Of a DNA stretch of 64,000 bases, positions 27,390 to 36,090 are shown piece by piece (within the stretch, counting starts at the first letter, position 1; each line of letters opens with the position of its first letter). Source of the DNA: Udaeobacter sp963725505. Lineage in GTDB: Bacteria; Verrucomicrobiota; Verrucomicrobiia; Chthoniobacterales; UBA10450. The notes under the pieces were generated by a model that saw nothing but the letters and a program-made list of their open reading frames with translations, was not told the DNA's origin and made no database searches. The stretch lies in contig CAVRYN010000002.1 in assembly GCA_963725505.1 (NCBI GenBank), positions 611,952 through 675,951 of the forward strand, read 5' to 3'. Position numbers and translations under genes: made by a program.

Positions 27390-28512
27390 ATTTTTGTTTC
27401 TTCCACGCGGCAAGAACTTCGGCTTCCCGCTCAGGCGTAAGACCAGCTTTCAACTTCGATTGTCGCTCTTGCGGCAATGATTTGAACCAGGCGAGGGTGT
27501 CGCGCGCAGTTTCGGCGAGCGGCCGGAACGTCAGCCCTTTGCTCAGCGCGCGATCGATTTTTGCCCGAGCGAGTCCGCTGTCTTTCCCGGTCCACACGGG
27601 CATATCGGACCACGGCTCCACTTTTTGCCGCGTGAGAAAATCTTCCGCTACCCATGTGAACGTGGCATTTGATTTCAGTGCGGCTTTGATCCCATCAAGC
27701 ATTCCGCCAATGCCTAACGGTTTGCCTGGGCCGGTTGCATTGTAAATTCCGGTTTCGCGGTTCTCGACCATGCGGATCGTCCATTCGGAGAGGTCGCGGG
27801 CATCGATGAATTGCACAGGATCGTCAGGCGAACCCGGCGCGAGAACTTCGCCGCCGCGATCGATCCGCACCGGCCAGTATGTGAAGCGATCGGTTTCGTC
27901 GCGTGGGCCGACGATGAGTCCCGGGCGAATGATCAGCGTTTTTCCGGGAAACCATTTCTCGGCTTCTCGTTCGGAGAGCGCCTTGAGCGGACCGTAAGTT
28001 TTGTAGCCGCCAGCCTTCATCGCCTCGAGCGTTTCCTTGTACGGATCGGCGCCTTCGTATTTTTCTGTCGGCGCGGTCTCGTCCGGACCGGTCTTTACTT
28101 CGCCGTAAACGGAAATCGTCGAGATGAAGACGTAGCGCTCGACGTTGCCTTTGAGAATCTGCGCCGCATCCCGCACCCACGCCGGAAGCGTCGTCGGGTT
28201 GTCGATGGCGACGTCCCATTGTCGATTTTTCAGCGCTTCCAACTGTCCGTTTCGATCGCCAATCAATTGCTCGACTTCATTCGGCAATTCGCCTGGATGC
28301 GTTTTGCCGCGGTTGAACGTCGTGACCTTATGTCCGCGACTGAGCGCATACTGAACCTGGTATGGTCCAGTGAACCCTGTGCCGCCAAGAATGAGAATGC
28401 GCAGAGGCTTCACGGATTTCTCTGCGAACAGCGTGGTCGATCTCGTTCCGAAGGCAAGTGCGCCGCCAGTTGCAGCGGAAAGTTTGATGAACTGACGGCG
28501 TGTCCTTTTCAT
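27385..28512 (-). CDS. Tat-exported NAD-dependent epimerase/dehydratase-like protein
   Basis: A 375-residue extended-SDR protein. It begins with a twin-arginine signal (TRRQFIKLSAATGG), so it should leave the cytoplasm folded with its cofactor. The dinucleotide loop GGTGFTGPYQVQYAL follows at about residue 40, then ISTISVYGE, LSEREAEKWFPGKTLIIRPG and FIDARDLSEW. The canonical SDR YxxxK is not evident after ISVYGE: the region reads TYGPLKALSERE, so Tyr-x-x-x-Lys may be YGPLK. It is related to isoflavone-reductase/NmrA-like epimerases; the substrate is unknown. It is followed in divergent orientation by another Tat-type oxidoreductase. Confidence 0.83.
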   Translation of the reverse strand: MKRTRRQFIKLSAATGGALAFGTRSTTLFAEKSVKPLRILILGGTGFTGPYQVQYALSRGHKVTTFNRGKTHPGELPNEVEQLIGDRNGQLEALKNRQWDVAIDNPTTLPAWVRDAAQILKGNVERYVFISTISVYGEVKTGPDETAPTEKYEGADPYKETLEAMKAGGYKTYGPLKALSEREAEKWFPGKTLIIRPGLIVGPRDETDRFTYWPVRIDRGGEVLAPGSPDDPVQFIDARDLSEWTIRMVENRETGIYNATGPGKPLGIGGMLDGIKAALKSNATFTWVAEDFLTRQKVEPWSDMPVWTGKDSGLARAKIDRALSKGLTFRPLAETARDTLAWFKSLPQERQSKLKAGLTPEREAEVLAAWKKQKL

Positions 28513-28531
28513 CTAGCCGCTAACCTTTCTT

Positions 28532-28560
28532 GTCATTCCGAGCGAAGTCGAGGAATCTCT
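28532..28560 (+). repeat. R1 arm (copy 3, single arm)
   Basis: GTCATTCCGAGCGAAGTCGA followed by GGAATCTCT. Only the left arm is seen. It lies between the divergent epimerase and aldo/keto reductase genes, nine bases before the latter's start. Confidence 0.65.
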
Positions 28561-28568
28561 AATCGAAA

Positions 28569-29480
28569 ATGAAAAGACGCGAAGCTGTGAAACTGATCGG
28601 CGGAACAACCGCCGGATTACTCTTGCCAATAGGTGCCCGAGGCGCGAGCCAATCATCGATGATGGTTACACGCACTATTCCGTCATCCGGCGAAAAGTTG
28701 CCGGTGATCGGGCTTGGAACATGGAGCGTGTTTGACGTCGATCTTACGCCAGCGAACAGACCGCAACTGGGAGAAGTGCTCTCGCTGTTGGTCAAGCACG
28801 GCGGGCGCGTGGTCGATTCCTCGCCCATGTACGGCCGCGCCGAGGGCGTGGTAGGCGAACTGGCTGCACAATTGCATTTGCTCGATTCGCTCTTTATCGC
28901 CACCAAGGTCTGGACAAAAGGCAAAGAAGCCGGGCTCGCGATGATGCAGCGTTCTATGGTTCGCCTTCGGAAGATTGACCTGATGCAGGTCCACAATCTG
29001 TCAGATGTGGAAACGCAGATGTCCTCACTTCGTGCGTGGAAAACCGAGGGCCGCATTCGCTACACAGGCATCACCCATTCACAGGCGCGCGGTTTTTACG
29101 ACGTCGAAAGAACCATGCGCAGCGAGAAACCCGATTTTGTCCAGATCAACTACTCGCTCATGGAGCCCGAGGCGGCCCAACGCATTTTGCCGCTGGCCCA
29201 GGAGCTTCGCATGGCAGTCATTATTAATCGGCCGTTTGGCGGCGGCGGTTTGTTTGGGCGGGTCGCCGCGAAGCCGCTGCCGCCTTGGGCTGCGGAGATC
29301 GATTGCCGATCGTGGGCCCAGTTCTTTCTGAAATGGATTGTGGCCCATCCCGCGGTCACTTGCGTGATACCTGCAACAAGCAAACCGCAGCACATGGAAG
29401 ATAACATGGCCGCCGGGGCAGGCCGGTTTCCCGACGCAAAGATGCGCCGGCGAATGCTGGAGTTGGTCTCGTCACTGTAG
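28569..29480 (+). CDS. aldo/keto reductase with Tat-like leader
   Basis: A 303-residue aldo/keto reductase. The N-terminus (MKRREAVKLIGGTTAGLLLP) is a twin-arginine-like signal. The catalytic tetrad is present: Asp and Tyr in VVDSSPMYGRAE, Lys in IATKVWTKG and His in QVHNL. INYSLMEPEA and ITHSQ match the later barrel strands, and CVIPATSKPQHMEDN the cofactor end. NADPH-linked aldehyde or ketone reduction outside the cytoplasm would be unusual, so how the cofactor is kept is unclear. It is paired back to back with the Tat-exported epimerase; a shared periplasmic sugar modification is possible but is inference. Confidence 0.88.
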   Translation: MKRREAVKLIGGTTAGLLLPIGARGASQSSMMVTRTIPSSGEKLPVIGLGTWSVFDVDLTPANRPQLGEVLSLLVKHGGRVVDSSPMYGRAEGVVGELAAQLHLLDSLFIATKVWTKGKEAGLAMMQRSMVRLRKIDLMQVHNLSDVETQMSSLRAWKTEGRIRYTGITHSQARGFYDVERTMRSEKPDFVQINYSLMEPEAAQRILPLAQELRMAVIINRPFGGGGLFGRVAAKPLPPWAAEIDCRSWAQFFLKWIVAHPAVTCVIPATSKPQHMEDNMAAGAGRFPDAKMRRRMLELVSSL

Positions 29481-29590
29481 AGCCGCGGAGGGCTTTCGGG
29501 CGTTCCACAGATGTCAAATGGAAAATTTTACGTTTCCTGAAAAAAATAAGTTGCGGGCTGGGCCGATCTGCTGGATAGGACGCGCTCTTT

Positions 29591-30142
29591 ATGCGAAAAC
29601 TTCTCACTCTTACGTTCACCGTTTTGGGATGCGCGACGTTTTGTCCCTGTCCAGCATCGGCGTTAGGATTCTCGGCGCCGAAGCCCAAGTTTGTTTACAA
29701 TGATGCTTCCGGCAAAAAGCAGTCGGTCGACGTCGTGGACAAATATTATCCAAAGAAAATTGTGCACCCGTTTGCCGGGGATTCGAAGATCGATCCGAAA
29801 CTGCGCCACGCGGCGAACATTGCCGAGGAACGCGCCCATGCGCACTCGCTTTCGAAGTGCTGGCAGTTTGTTAAGGAAGCGCTCGTTGCTGCGGGCGTAG
29901 TGAAATCCCGGCCGCAAACACCTCTGGCGAAACAAGCCGGTCAAGAGCTCGTGAACAATTACGGGTTCAAAAAACTTCCTGTGTCCGATCCCTATCAGGC
30001 GCCAGTCGGCGCGGTGTTAGTCTATGGCGCCAAGCGCGCGGCCGGTCACGTGGAAATACGCACTGAGAACGGTTTCGTCAGCGATTTTCGCTCAAAGACA
30101 CCGTCACGCCGTCCGCTGCTAGGCGTTTTCGCAAAGACTTAG
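29591..30142 (+). CDS. exported CHAP/NlpC-P60-like protein
   Basis: A 183-residue protein with a signal peptide (about 1-25, ending PASALG). The mature part has a Cys in HSLSKCWQFVKEAL and a His in GAKRAAGHVEIRT about 80 residues later, the order and spacing of the Cys/His pair in CHAP and NlpC/P60 cysteine peptidases that cut cell-wall peptides. GAVLVYG before the His matches the GDvvvf-type strand in those folds. I see no binding domain. A peptidoglycan amidase or endopeptidase role is likely but not certain. The gene stands alone. Confidence 0.65.
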   Translation: MRKLLTLTFTVLGCATFCPCPASALGFSAPKPKFVYNDASGKKQSVDVVDKYYPKKIVHPFAGDSKIDPKLRHAANIAEERAHAHSLSKCWQFVKEALVAAGVVKSRPQTPLAKQAGQELVNNYGFKKLPVSDPYQAPVGAVLVYGAKRAAGHVEIRTENGFVSDFRSKTPSRRPLLGVFAKT

Positions 30143-30220
30143 GTCACACCGTCTGCGCGACCTCGGGTAGTTCGGAAGATCCGGCTGGCAAATCTGCCAG
30201 TGGCGCGAGAATGTTTGCCG

Positions 30221-30967
30221 ATGACTCGGCCAATACGCATCGCCATGTGGTCGGGCCCGCGAAACATCTCAACGGCGATGATGCGCGCCTGGGGCAACCG
30301 CAGCGACACAGTTGTCATCGATGAGCCGTTTTACGCCTTTTATCTAAAGGCAACTGGCAAAAAGCATCCGGGTGCGGAAGAAGTGATCGCCGCAGGTGAA
30401 ATCGATTGGCGAAAGGTCGTGGCGCAACTCACTGGCGCGGTCCCAAAGTCGGGGCACAAAGGCCCCTCCCACGTTTTCTATCAGAAGCAGATGACGCATC
30501 ATCTCCTGCCTCAAGTAGATCGGCGATGGCTGGATGAGGTAACGAATTGTTTTCTCATCCGCGATCCGCGCGAAGTGATCGCCTCCTATCTCAAGAAGCG
30601 TGAGAATCCGGCGCTGGAAGATCTTGGCTACGTGCAGCAGGCGGAGATTTTCGATTTTGTGCGAGCTCGCGCGGAATCGCTACCGCCCGTTCTCGATGCC
30701 AAAGACGTGCTGAAAAATCCTGAACCAATGCTGCGGCTGCTTTGCAAGGCAGTCGGTGTCGAATTTAGCGAGTCGATGCTGTCCTGGCCGCCCGGATTAC
30801 GCGAGACCGATGGAGTTTGGGCAAAGCATTGGTATGGCGAGGTGGCAACGACGACATCGTTTCGGCCGTATCGCTCCACAGATCAACAGGTGCCCGAGCG
30901 ATTGCGCGAAGTTTACGACCGCTGCCGCGAGTGCTACGCCCGGTTATACGAGTGGCGGCTGGACTAA
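30221..30967 (+). CDS. sulfotransferase-like P-loop protein
   Basis: A 248-residue cytoplasmic protein starting at ATG 30221 (MTRPIRIAMWSGPRNISTAM). SGPRNIST is a PAPS 5'-phosphosulfate-binding type loop, and CFLIRDPREVIASYLKK is the second sulfotransferase block (RDPrevi.S). The acceptor is unknown. The next gene encodes a class IV aminotransferase-like protein; from memory, plant genomes carry the same two modules fused in branched-chain aminotransferase-like proteins, suggesting a functional pair. An in-frame GTG at 30200 is possible but follows a perfect hairpin (CTGGCA-AATC-TGCCAG, 30185-30200), so I prefer 30221. Confidence 0.8.
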   Translation: MTRPIRIAMWSGPRNISTAMMRAWGNRSDTVVIDEPFYAFYLKATGKKHPGAEEVIAAGEIDWRKVVAQLTGAVPKSGHKGPSHVFYQKQMTHHLLPQVDRRWLDEVTNCFLIRDPREVIASYLKKRENPALEDLGYVQQAEIFDFVRARAESLPPVLDAKDVLKNPEPMLRLLCKAVGVEFSESMLSWPPGLRETDGVWAKHWYGEVATTTSFRPYRSTDQQVPERLREVYDRCRECYARLYEWRLD

Positions 30968-30973
30968 AACGGG

Positions 30974-31131
30974 GTCATCCCGAGCCGCGAAGACGGCGAG
31001 GGACCTCACAATGGCATCGAAGATTTACTTGCGTCCCTTCGCTATGCATCATCGAGCATGTCGTGCGGTCGTGAGATTGCTTGCGTGCTTCCTTCGCCCG
31101 ATGAGAGGTTCCTCGCTGCGCTCGGAATGAC
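30974..31131 (+). repeat. dispersed palindromic element R1 (copy 4)
   Basis: Left arm GTCATCCCGAGCCGCGAAGA then GAGGGACCTCAC; right arm GAGGTTCCTCGCTGCGCTCG then GAATGAC. It fills almost the whole gap between the sulfotransferase-like and aminotransferase-like genes. Confidence 0.8.
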
Positions 31132-31139
31132 AAACTGAA

Positions 31140-32042
31140 ATGCTTCAGAAATTCGACGACCGAAATCGCGATCTGATTGTGAACATCAACGGACAGTTGG
31201 TGCATCGCGATAAAGCCCGGATCAGCCCGTTCGATTCGGCTGTGCAGGGCGGTGACGCGGTGTGGGAAGGGTTGCGTCTGTACAACGGCCGGATTTTCAA
31301 GCTTCACGAACATCTCGATCGGCTGGAGCGTTCGGCCCGCGCGCTGTCGTTCGCCGAAATTCCGCCGCGCGAAAAAATCATCGAGGAAATCAAACACACG
31401 CTCGCCGAGAACAAAATGCGCGACAGCGTGCACATTCGCCTGACACTCACGCGCGGTGAGAAAATCACGTCGGGCATGGATCCCCGGCTGAATCAGAGCG
31501 GGCCAACGTTGATTGTACTCGCAGAACACAAGGCGCCCGTTTACGCGAAGACAGGCCTGACTTTAATCACGAGTAAAATCCGGCGCCCGCCGCCCGAGGT
31601 TCTCGATGCCCGAATTCATCACGCGAACCTTTTGAACTCGATTCTGGCAAAGATCGAAGCGAACAACGCCGGCGCGGACGACGCGCTCATGCTCGACACG
31701 CGCGGTTTTGTTGCGGAAACGAACGCGACGCACATCTTCATTGTGCGCAACTCCGATCTTGCGACCAGTCGTGTGGCGGCATGCCCCGAGGGAATTACCC
31801 GCGCGACGGTGATCGAGATTTGTGCTGCCCAGAAAATTCGTTGCATCGAGACCGACTTGTCAGTGGTCGATATTTACGGCGCTGGCGAAGTGTTTTGCAC
31901 AGGCACCATGGGCGAATTAGCCGCCGTGACGAAGATCGACAATCGCCAGATCGGCGATGGTAACGTCGGCCCAATGACGAAGCGCCTCAGCGATCTCTAC
32001 GCCCAGCGCACCGCAAGCGAAGGCGTTCAAGTTGTAGGGTAG
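31140..32042 (+). CDS. class IV aminotransferase-like protein lacking the catalytic lysine
   Basis: A 300-residue protein of the branched-chain/D-amino-acid aminotransferase fold (fold type IV PLP). It has VWEGLRLYNGRIFKLHEHLDRL, GFVAETNATHIF with the conserved Glu, CPEGITRATVIEI and FCTGTMGELAAVTKID for the phosphate and cofactor. The residue that should form the Schiff base lies in LDARIHHANLLNSILAKIEA: His160 is where other family members have Lys (I-K-x-x-N). The codon is CAT, two changes from Lys. Without lysine it may be a lyase-like or non-PLP protein. It follows the sulfotransferase-like gene in the same direction. Confidence 0.85.
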   Translation: MLQKFDDRNRDLIVNINGQLVHRDKARISPFDSAVQGGDAVWEGLRLYNGRIFKLHEHLDRLERSARALSFAEIPPREKIIEEIKHTLAENKMRDSVHIRLTLTRGEKITSGMDPRLNQSGPTLIVLAEHKAPVYAKTGLTLITSKIRRPPPEVLDARIHHANLLNSILAKIEANNAGADDALMLDTRGFVAETNATHIFIVRNSDLATSRVAACPEGITRATVIEICAAQKIRCIETDLSVVDIYGAGEVFCTGTMGELAAVTKIDNRQIGDGNVGPMTKRLSDLYAQRTASEGVQVVG

Positions 32043-32076
32043 GGACCACGCGCCGTCTGGACGCTGCGCGGCATCC

Positions 32077-32691
32077 CTACCGCTCGCCCCAGGTTTTCCT
32101 TTGAAAGGAAACTCTTCCTGATCCTTTTTCGAAGGCTTCGAAGTGCTCCGGATTTTGCTGATAATATTTTTGGTGATGCGCCTCGGCAGGATAGAACTTC
32201 ATGGCCGGCAGGATTTCGGTGACGATGCGTTTATTGAATTTGCCTGAGCGCGCGAGCTTCTCTTTTGATGCCTCGGCAATTTTCTTCTCCTCTGCGTCGC
32301 CATAAAAAATTGCGGCGCGATAACTCGGACCGATATCGGTAAACTGCCCGTCGGCCTGGGTTGGATCGATTTGCCGCCAGTAGATATCCAGGAGCTGGTC
32401 ATAGGAAATTTTCGCCGGATCGTACGTGATTTCGATTGATTCGCGATAGTTTGTCCTTTCCGACGAGACGAGCTGATAAGTGGGGTTTGGTTCTGTTCCG
32501 CCAGAATAACCTAAGACGGTTTTGATCACGCCGTTGGCCTTATCGAATGCGGGCTGAATGCACCAAAAACAACCGCCAGCAAAAATCGCGGTTCTTGTTG
32601 CCGTCGGAGAGGAATTTTGCGCATGGCTGCGCGCGACGGTTACAGCGACAAGCGTTACGCAGCCGAGCGCGAGAAGAAAGGTTCGCTTCAT
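32077..32691 (-). CDS. msrA: exported peptide methionine sulfoxide reductase MsrA
   Basis: MsrA repairs methionine-S-sulfoxide in proteins. The GCFWC motif (FAGGCFWCIQPAFDK) contains the nucleophilic Cys, and GYSGGTEPNPTYQLVSS, IDPTQADGQFTDIGPSYR and AEAHHQKYYQQNPEH are the usual blocks. ATG at 32689-32691 gives 204 residues with a signal peptide ending at about residue 25 (ARSHAQ), so this form acts in the periplasm. Resolving cysteines near the C-terminus are absent, so thioredoxin-type recycling must use another route. It converges on the aminotransferase gene. Confidence 0.95.
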   Translation of the reverse strand: MKRTFLLALGCVTLVAVTVARSHAQNSSPTATRTAIFAGGCFWCIQPAFDKANGVIKTVLGYSGGTEPNPTYQLVSSERTNYRESIEITYDPAKISYDQLLDIYWRQIDPTQADGQFTDIGPSYRAAIFYGDAEEKKIAEASKEKLARSGKFNKRIVTEILPAMKFYPAEAHHQKYYQQNPEHFEAFEKGSGRVSFQRKTWGER

Positions 32692-32811
32692 ACTGTCGAT
32701 CTTAGACACCATCCTGATCGGCGCGTTGCGAATAACTCAGACGATTTTTGCTTGCCAGCGACAGGCGCGCCTGTCATAAGCCGATCGACTTCAAACCAGG
32801 GAGGACATTAA

Positions 32812-33186
32812 ATGATTAAATCAGCCGCGGTTCTCTTCGGCATTGTCTTCTTGCTGGTCGGAATTCTTGGTTTCGTTCCCGGGGTCGCTCCCGATCAGAT
32901 GTTGTTCAAGATTTTTCACGTCAATGCCGCGCACAACATCGTGCACATCGGTTCGGGAATCATTTTTCTGATTGCCGCCACCGCGGGTGCGGGAGCATCT
33001 ACAACATGGTTCAAAATTTTCGCAATCATTTATGCAGTTGTTGCTATTTGGGGTTTCACCGTTGGGACCGGCAACACTTTGTGGGTGGTTTCAAACAATC
33101 CCGCAGTTACCTACCTGCATGTTGTGCTCGCGGCCGTGATGTTGTTTCTCGGCTTCGGCACCTCTGGTAGCAAAGCGGCGGTGTGA
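32812..33186 (+). CDS. DUF4383-like four-helix membrane protein
   Basis: A 124-residue protein with four hydrophobic segments (about 5-25, 42-61, 66-86 and 101-119). The motif FHVNAAHNIVHIGSGIIFLIAA is typical of DUF4383 membrane proteins, whose function is unknown. The start ATG 32812 has GGGAGGACATTAA upstream, a strong ribosome-binding site. A single gene, divergent from msrA. A possible stress-related role cannot be read from the sequence. Confidence 0.85.
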   Translation: MIKSAAVLFGIVFLLVGILGFVPGVAPDQMLFKIFHVNAAHNIVHIGSGIIFLIAATAGAGASTTWFKIFAIIYAVVAIWGFTVGTGNTLWVVSNNPAVTYLHVVLAAVMLFLGFGTSGSKAAV

Positions 33187-33197
33187 TTTCTCCTCAG

Positions 33198-33238
33198 CGT
33201 GCCTGCGGGCGAGGGTAGCTTAGCTCACCGCAGGCACG
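33198..33238 (+). repeat. perfect 11-base hairpin before trmB
   Basis: CGTGCCTGCGG at 33198-33208 and its exact reverse complement CCGCAGGCACG at 33228-33238, with a 19-base loop. There is no T-run, so an intrinsic terminator for the DUF4383 gene is possible but weak; it may equally be another dispersed palindrome. Confidence 0.6.
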
Positions 33239-33274
33239 TCTCGTTCTCGGCTGATCGCACAGTCGCCCGAGTCG

Positions 33275-33829
33275 TTGACGAATCGCCTCGACCTGGAAAA
33301 GATCTTCCGACGCAGAGCGCCATTGCATGTCGATCTTGGCTGCGGCGACGGTTCGTTTCTCTGCGCGCTGGCGCAGCGCCTGCCGGACAAAAACTTTCTC
33401 GGAATCGAACGATTGTCTGGTCGGATTCGCAGCTCTGCACGTAAAGCCGCCAGTCTGGATAATGTGCGGCTTTTGCAGATGGAGAGTTCCTACGCTGTGC
33501 GTTATCTGTTGCCCGCCGAATCAGTGGAAACATTCTATCTTTTGTTTCCCGATCCTTGGCCAAAACGGCGCCATCATCGGCGCCGAATCGTAACACCAGA
33601 CTTCCTGAACTCCGTTCATGCCGCCCTGGAGCACAATGGGGTCATTTACATTGCAACCGATTATCTCGATTACTTTCGAAAGATTAAAAAGACCGCCGAA
33701 TCAATTCCCGATTTTGCAATCGATTACGCTGATGTCGATCTGCCGCAGAGCAAGTTTGGACTCGCTTTTCGCCAAAAAGGCGCGCCGATTCACTGGTTGG
33801 CGCTGCGAAAAGTTTCGCCGGTGAGATAA
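33275..33829 (+). CDS. trmB: tRNA (guanine-46-N7)-methyltransferase TrmB
   Basis: A 184-residue SAM-dependent enzyme that methylates G46 in tRNA variable loops. The SAM loop HVDLGCGDGSFLCAL, the block NFLGIERL, and FPDPWPKRRHHRRRIVTPDFL with the catalytic Asp-Pro-Trp segment are clear. The start appears to be TTG 33275; the frame is open only to a TAG at 33221 and has no ATG or GTG there. The 3' end overlaps the convergent comEC stop region by 40 bases, an unusually long tail-to-tail overlap. Confidence 0.92.
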   Translation: MTNRLDLEKIFRRRAPLHVDLGCGDGSFLCALAQRLPDKNFLGIERLSGRIRSSARKAASLDNVRLLQMESSYAVRYLLPAESVETFYLLFPDPWPKRRHHRRRIVTPDFLNSVHAALEHNGVIYIATDYLDYFRKIKKTAESIPDFAIDYADVDLPQSKFGLAFRQKGAPIHWLALRKVSPVR

Positions 33830-36090
33830 CTTTGCGCTTCCCAACGATCGCGACCAAAACGCAATATCACCGCACCGGTCTGGTCCTGACGAAAAAGTTT
33901 AATGCCTCGTCTTTGCAGCTGTTCGGCCCACGCGTCGCTGATTCGCTCGTGATCGGGAAAATCGCGCGAAGTGGCAATTATCAAGCGCGGGCGCGCAGCA
34001 TCGAGAAACGCTTCTGAGCCGGATTCTCCGAAGTGATGCTGCCCTTTGACAACGATGTCGCTGCGGAGATTCAACTGGCCGGTCAACAACGCCCGTTCTG
34101 TTGTGATGCCACTATCCGACATAAACAACATTGACGCCGCTGTCCCGATCAACAGGTGGATAACGTACGCCTGATCATCAGCCATCGGCGAGCTGAAGCT
34201 CCGGGGAGGAAACAAAACATTCGCCGTGACGTCGCGTGATAGAGAGAAACTGTCTCCCGCGGCCAGAGCGTCTGTTTTGATACGGCGTTGTTGAAACAGA
34301 CGTTGCAATCGCCGGTGGATAGTTGAGCGATCCGGCGCCGGATTATCCACCACGCGCACTCGAGGAAAATCGTCTAGCAATTGCGCCGTCCCGCCTAGGT
34401 GAAGCGCATCGCCATGCGTGAGGAGCAAACCCGAAAGCCGGTTTACGCCTGCCCAATGTAAATAGTCGCGGACCACACGTTGATAGCTACGCTCACTGCC
34501 GCAGTCGAATAACCAATCCGTGTTTTTTGTGTGTAGGTGAATGGCCGCTCCCGCGCCGAGATCCAGGATAGTGATCTTGGCGACCACCTTCTCGGGCCAA
34601 TGCGGATGTCCGACGTAAAAATGTCCGCCAGGAATTTGCGCGAACAGGTGGACGGTCCCGATAACCAGCGTGGCCAGCGCCCAGTTGGCGTTATTAAAAA
34701 TCACAGCAAGCCACGGCAGTAGCGGCGTGGAAAGAAGTGAAAGCAGCGCAATGGCGAGAACGAAAAATGCGATGGGAACAACGACGAGGTTCGCGAGCAA
34801 CGAAATCGGTGTAACCAGATGGAAATACCACAGAAGTAATGGCAGCGAGCCAGCCCAGGCTGCGAGCGATACCGATGCTCCGTGGCAAAGCCATTCATAT
34901 CCAGAGTGCAAACAGCGACGCGGACCATGCAGTAAGCTTCGCGGCAGGAACGGATCGATTGCCACCCAACGCTGCAAAAACCCGAAGAACGGATCGGCAA
35001 ACAATACGATAGCGCCCACAACCGCGAAGGAGAGTTGAAAGCCTGTGGAGAAAAGCTCGTTGGTATTCCAGCAGAGAAGAATGAACGCCGCTGCCGCGAG
35101 GCTATTGAATAGAAAAGCTTTTCGCTCGAAAAAGAAACCGCCAATCATAATCGAAGCCATCACTGCGGCTCTGATGCTCGAAATGTGCAGTCCTGTGACT
35201 GCAGCGTAAAAAAGAAGCAGGGGAATGATGAGCGCCGCTGCGGACCTGCGCGAAAGCCGGGCCACCGTTGCCAGCATCCATAAAAGCGCGGCGACGATTC
35301 CCACGTGCAGACCAGCGACAGCAAAAAGGTGAAGTGTCCCTGTTTGTTGAAATGGTTCTTCGATGTCCTCCGGCGTCTGGTGCCTAAGGCCAAGGACGAT
35401 CCCGCTGAGAAAATTCTGCACCTCGGGCGCGTTCTCCAGCCCTCGACAAAGTGCGTTTTGCAACCATCCCCGTGACTTCTGCGCCGCGCGCAGAATCGGG
35501 TTGCCACCACCGTGTCGAATCAGCGTGCCGTCCTCCGGATAGCGGACGAAGAGCATTCGACGGACGTCACGGCGCGCGAGATAAGAGCGCATATCGAATT
35601 CGCCGGGATTTCGCGGTGGCGGTATCGGCTCGGCAGTTCCAAAAAACTTCAGTTCGTCGCCAAATTCCGGAGCGCCTTTCCAGCGCACCTGCCAGACCGC
35701 GTGCGCGGATTGTTTTCTGCCTTCGAGTTCAACTGACTCGAGCTTGAGCAGGAACGTCGCGAATCCGCTCGGCGCGATTTTTGCCTCGCTGACCACACAT
35801 CCGATTGCTGTGACAACTCGAGGTCGGCTGCCAAGCTCATCGGCGAGCGTTTGGCCTTCCGTGCTGCTGGTCTCAAGATTGTGGAGGAGGAAAAAACCGC
35901 CTCCCACGATGGCGTAGGTCACAAGCAATCTCGGCCAGCAGGCGACAATGATAATGCAGACTGCGAGAATTATCACGGTTACAGTCAAGGCGACAGATGG
36001 AAGCGGAAACAGTTCCGCCGCGATAATTCCTGTCGCTGCCATCAGCGACAGGCCAACGAATGGCTGGCGCGGTGCGCTGAGCAATTTCAT
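33790..36090 (-). CDS. comEC: ComEC/Rec2 DNA-uptake channel protein
   Basis: A 766-residue protein: N-terminal membrane pair and OB-like DUF4131 region (about 1-220), the Competence membrane core (about 230-500, including HLFAVAGLHVGIVAALLW), and a C-terminal metallo-beta-lactamase domain (about 530-760, LLTHGDALHLGG). It would carry single-stranded DNA across the inner membrane during transformation. In the metal motif (usually HxDxDH) the second Asp reads Leu (H-G-D-A-L-H), so nuclease activity could be changed. No other competence gene is nearby. Its 3' end overlaps trmB. Confidence 0.92.
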   Translation of the reverse strand: MKLLSAPRQPFVGLSLMAATGIIAAELFPLPSVALTVTVIILAVCIIIVACWPRLLVTYAIVGGGFFLLHNLETSSTEGQTLADELGSRPRVVTAIGCVVSEAKIAPSGFATFLLKLESVELEGRKQSAHAVWQVRWKGAPEFGDELKFFGTAEPIPPPRNPGEFDMRSYLARRDVRRMLFVRYPEDGTLIRHGGGNPILRAAQKSRGWLQNALCRGLENAPEVQNFLSGIVLGLRHQTPEDIEEPFQQTGTLHLFAVAGLHVGIVAALLWMLATVARLSRRSAAALIIPLLLFYAAVTGLHISSIRAAVMASIMIGGFFFERKAFLFNSLAAAAFILLCWNTNELFSTGFQLSFAVVGAIVLFADPFFGFLQRWVAIDPFLPRSLLHGPRRCLHSGYEWLCHGASVSLAAWAGSLPLLLWYFHLVTPISLLANLVVVPIAFFVLAIALLSLLSTPLLPWLAVIFNNANWALATLVIGTVHLFAQIPGGHFYVGHPHWPEKVVAKITILDLGAGAAIHLHTKNTDWLFDCGSERSYQRVVRDYLHWAGVNRLSGLLLTHGDALHLGGTAQLLDDFPRVRVVDNPAPDRSTIHRRLQRLFQQRRIKTDALAAGDSFSLSRDVTANVLFPPRSFSSPMADDQAYVIHLLIGTAASMLFMSDSGITTERALLTGQLNLRSDIVVKGQHHFGESGSEAFLDAARPRLIIATSRDFPDHERISDAWAEQLQRRGIKLFRQDQTGAVILRFGRDRWEAQSYLTGETFRSANQ

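Noticed and set aside
30975..31529. A 184-codon minus-strand frame over the aminotransferase start
   Set aside because: Its C-terminal part is a translation of an R1 repeat (SFRAQRGTSHR type) and the rest is antisense to a conserved gene.
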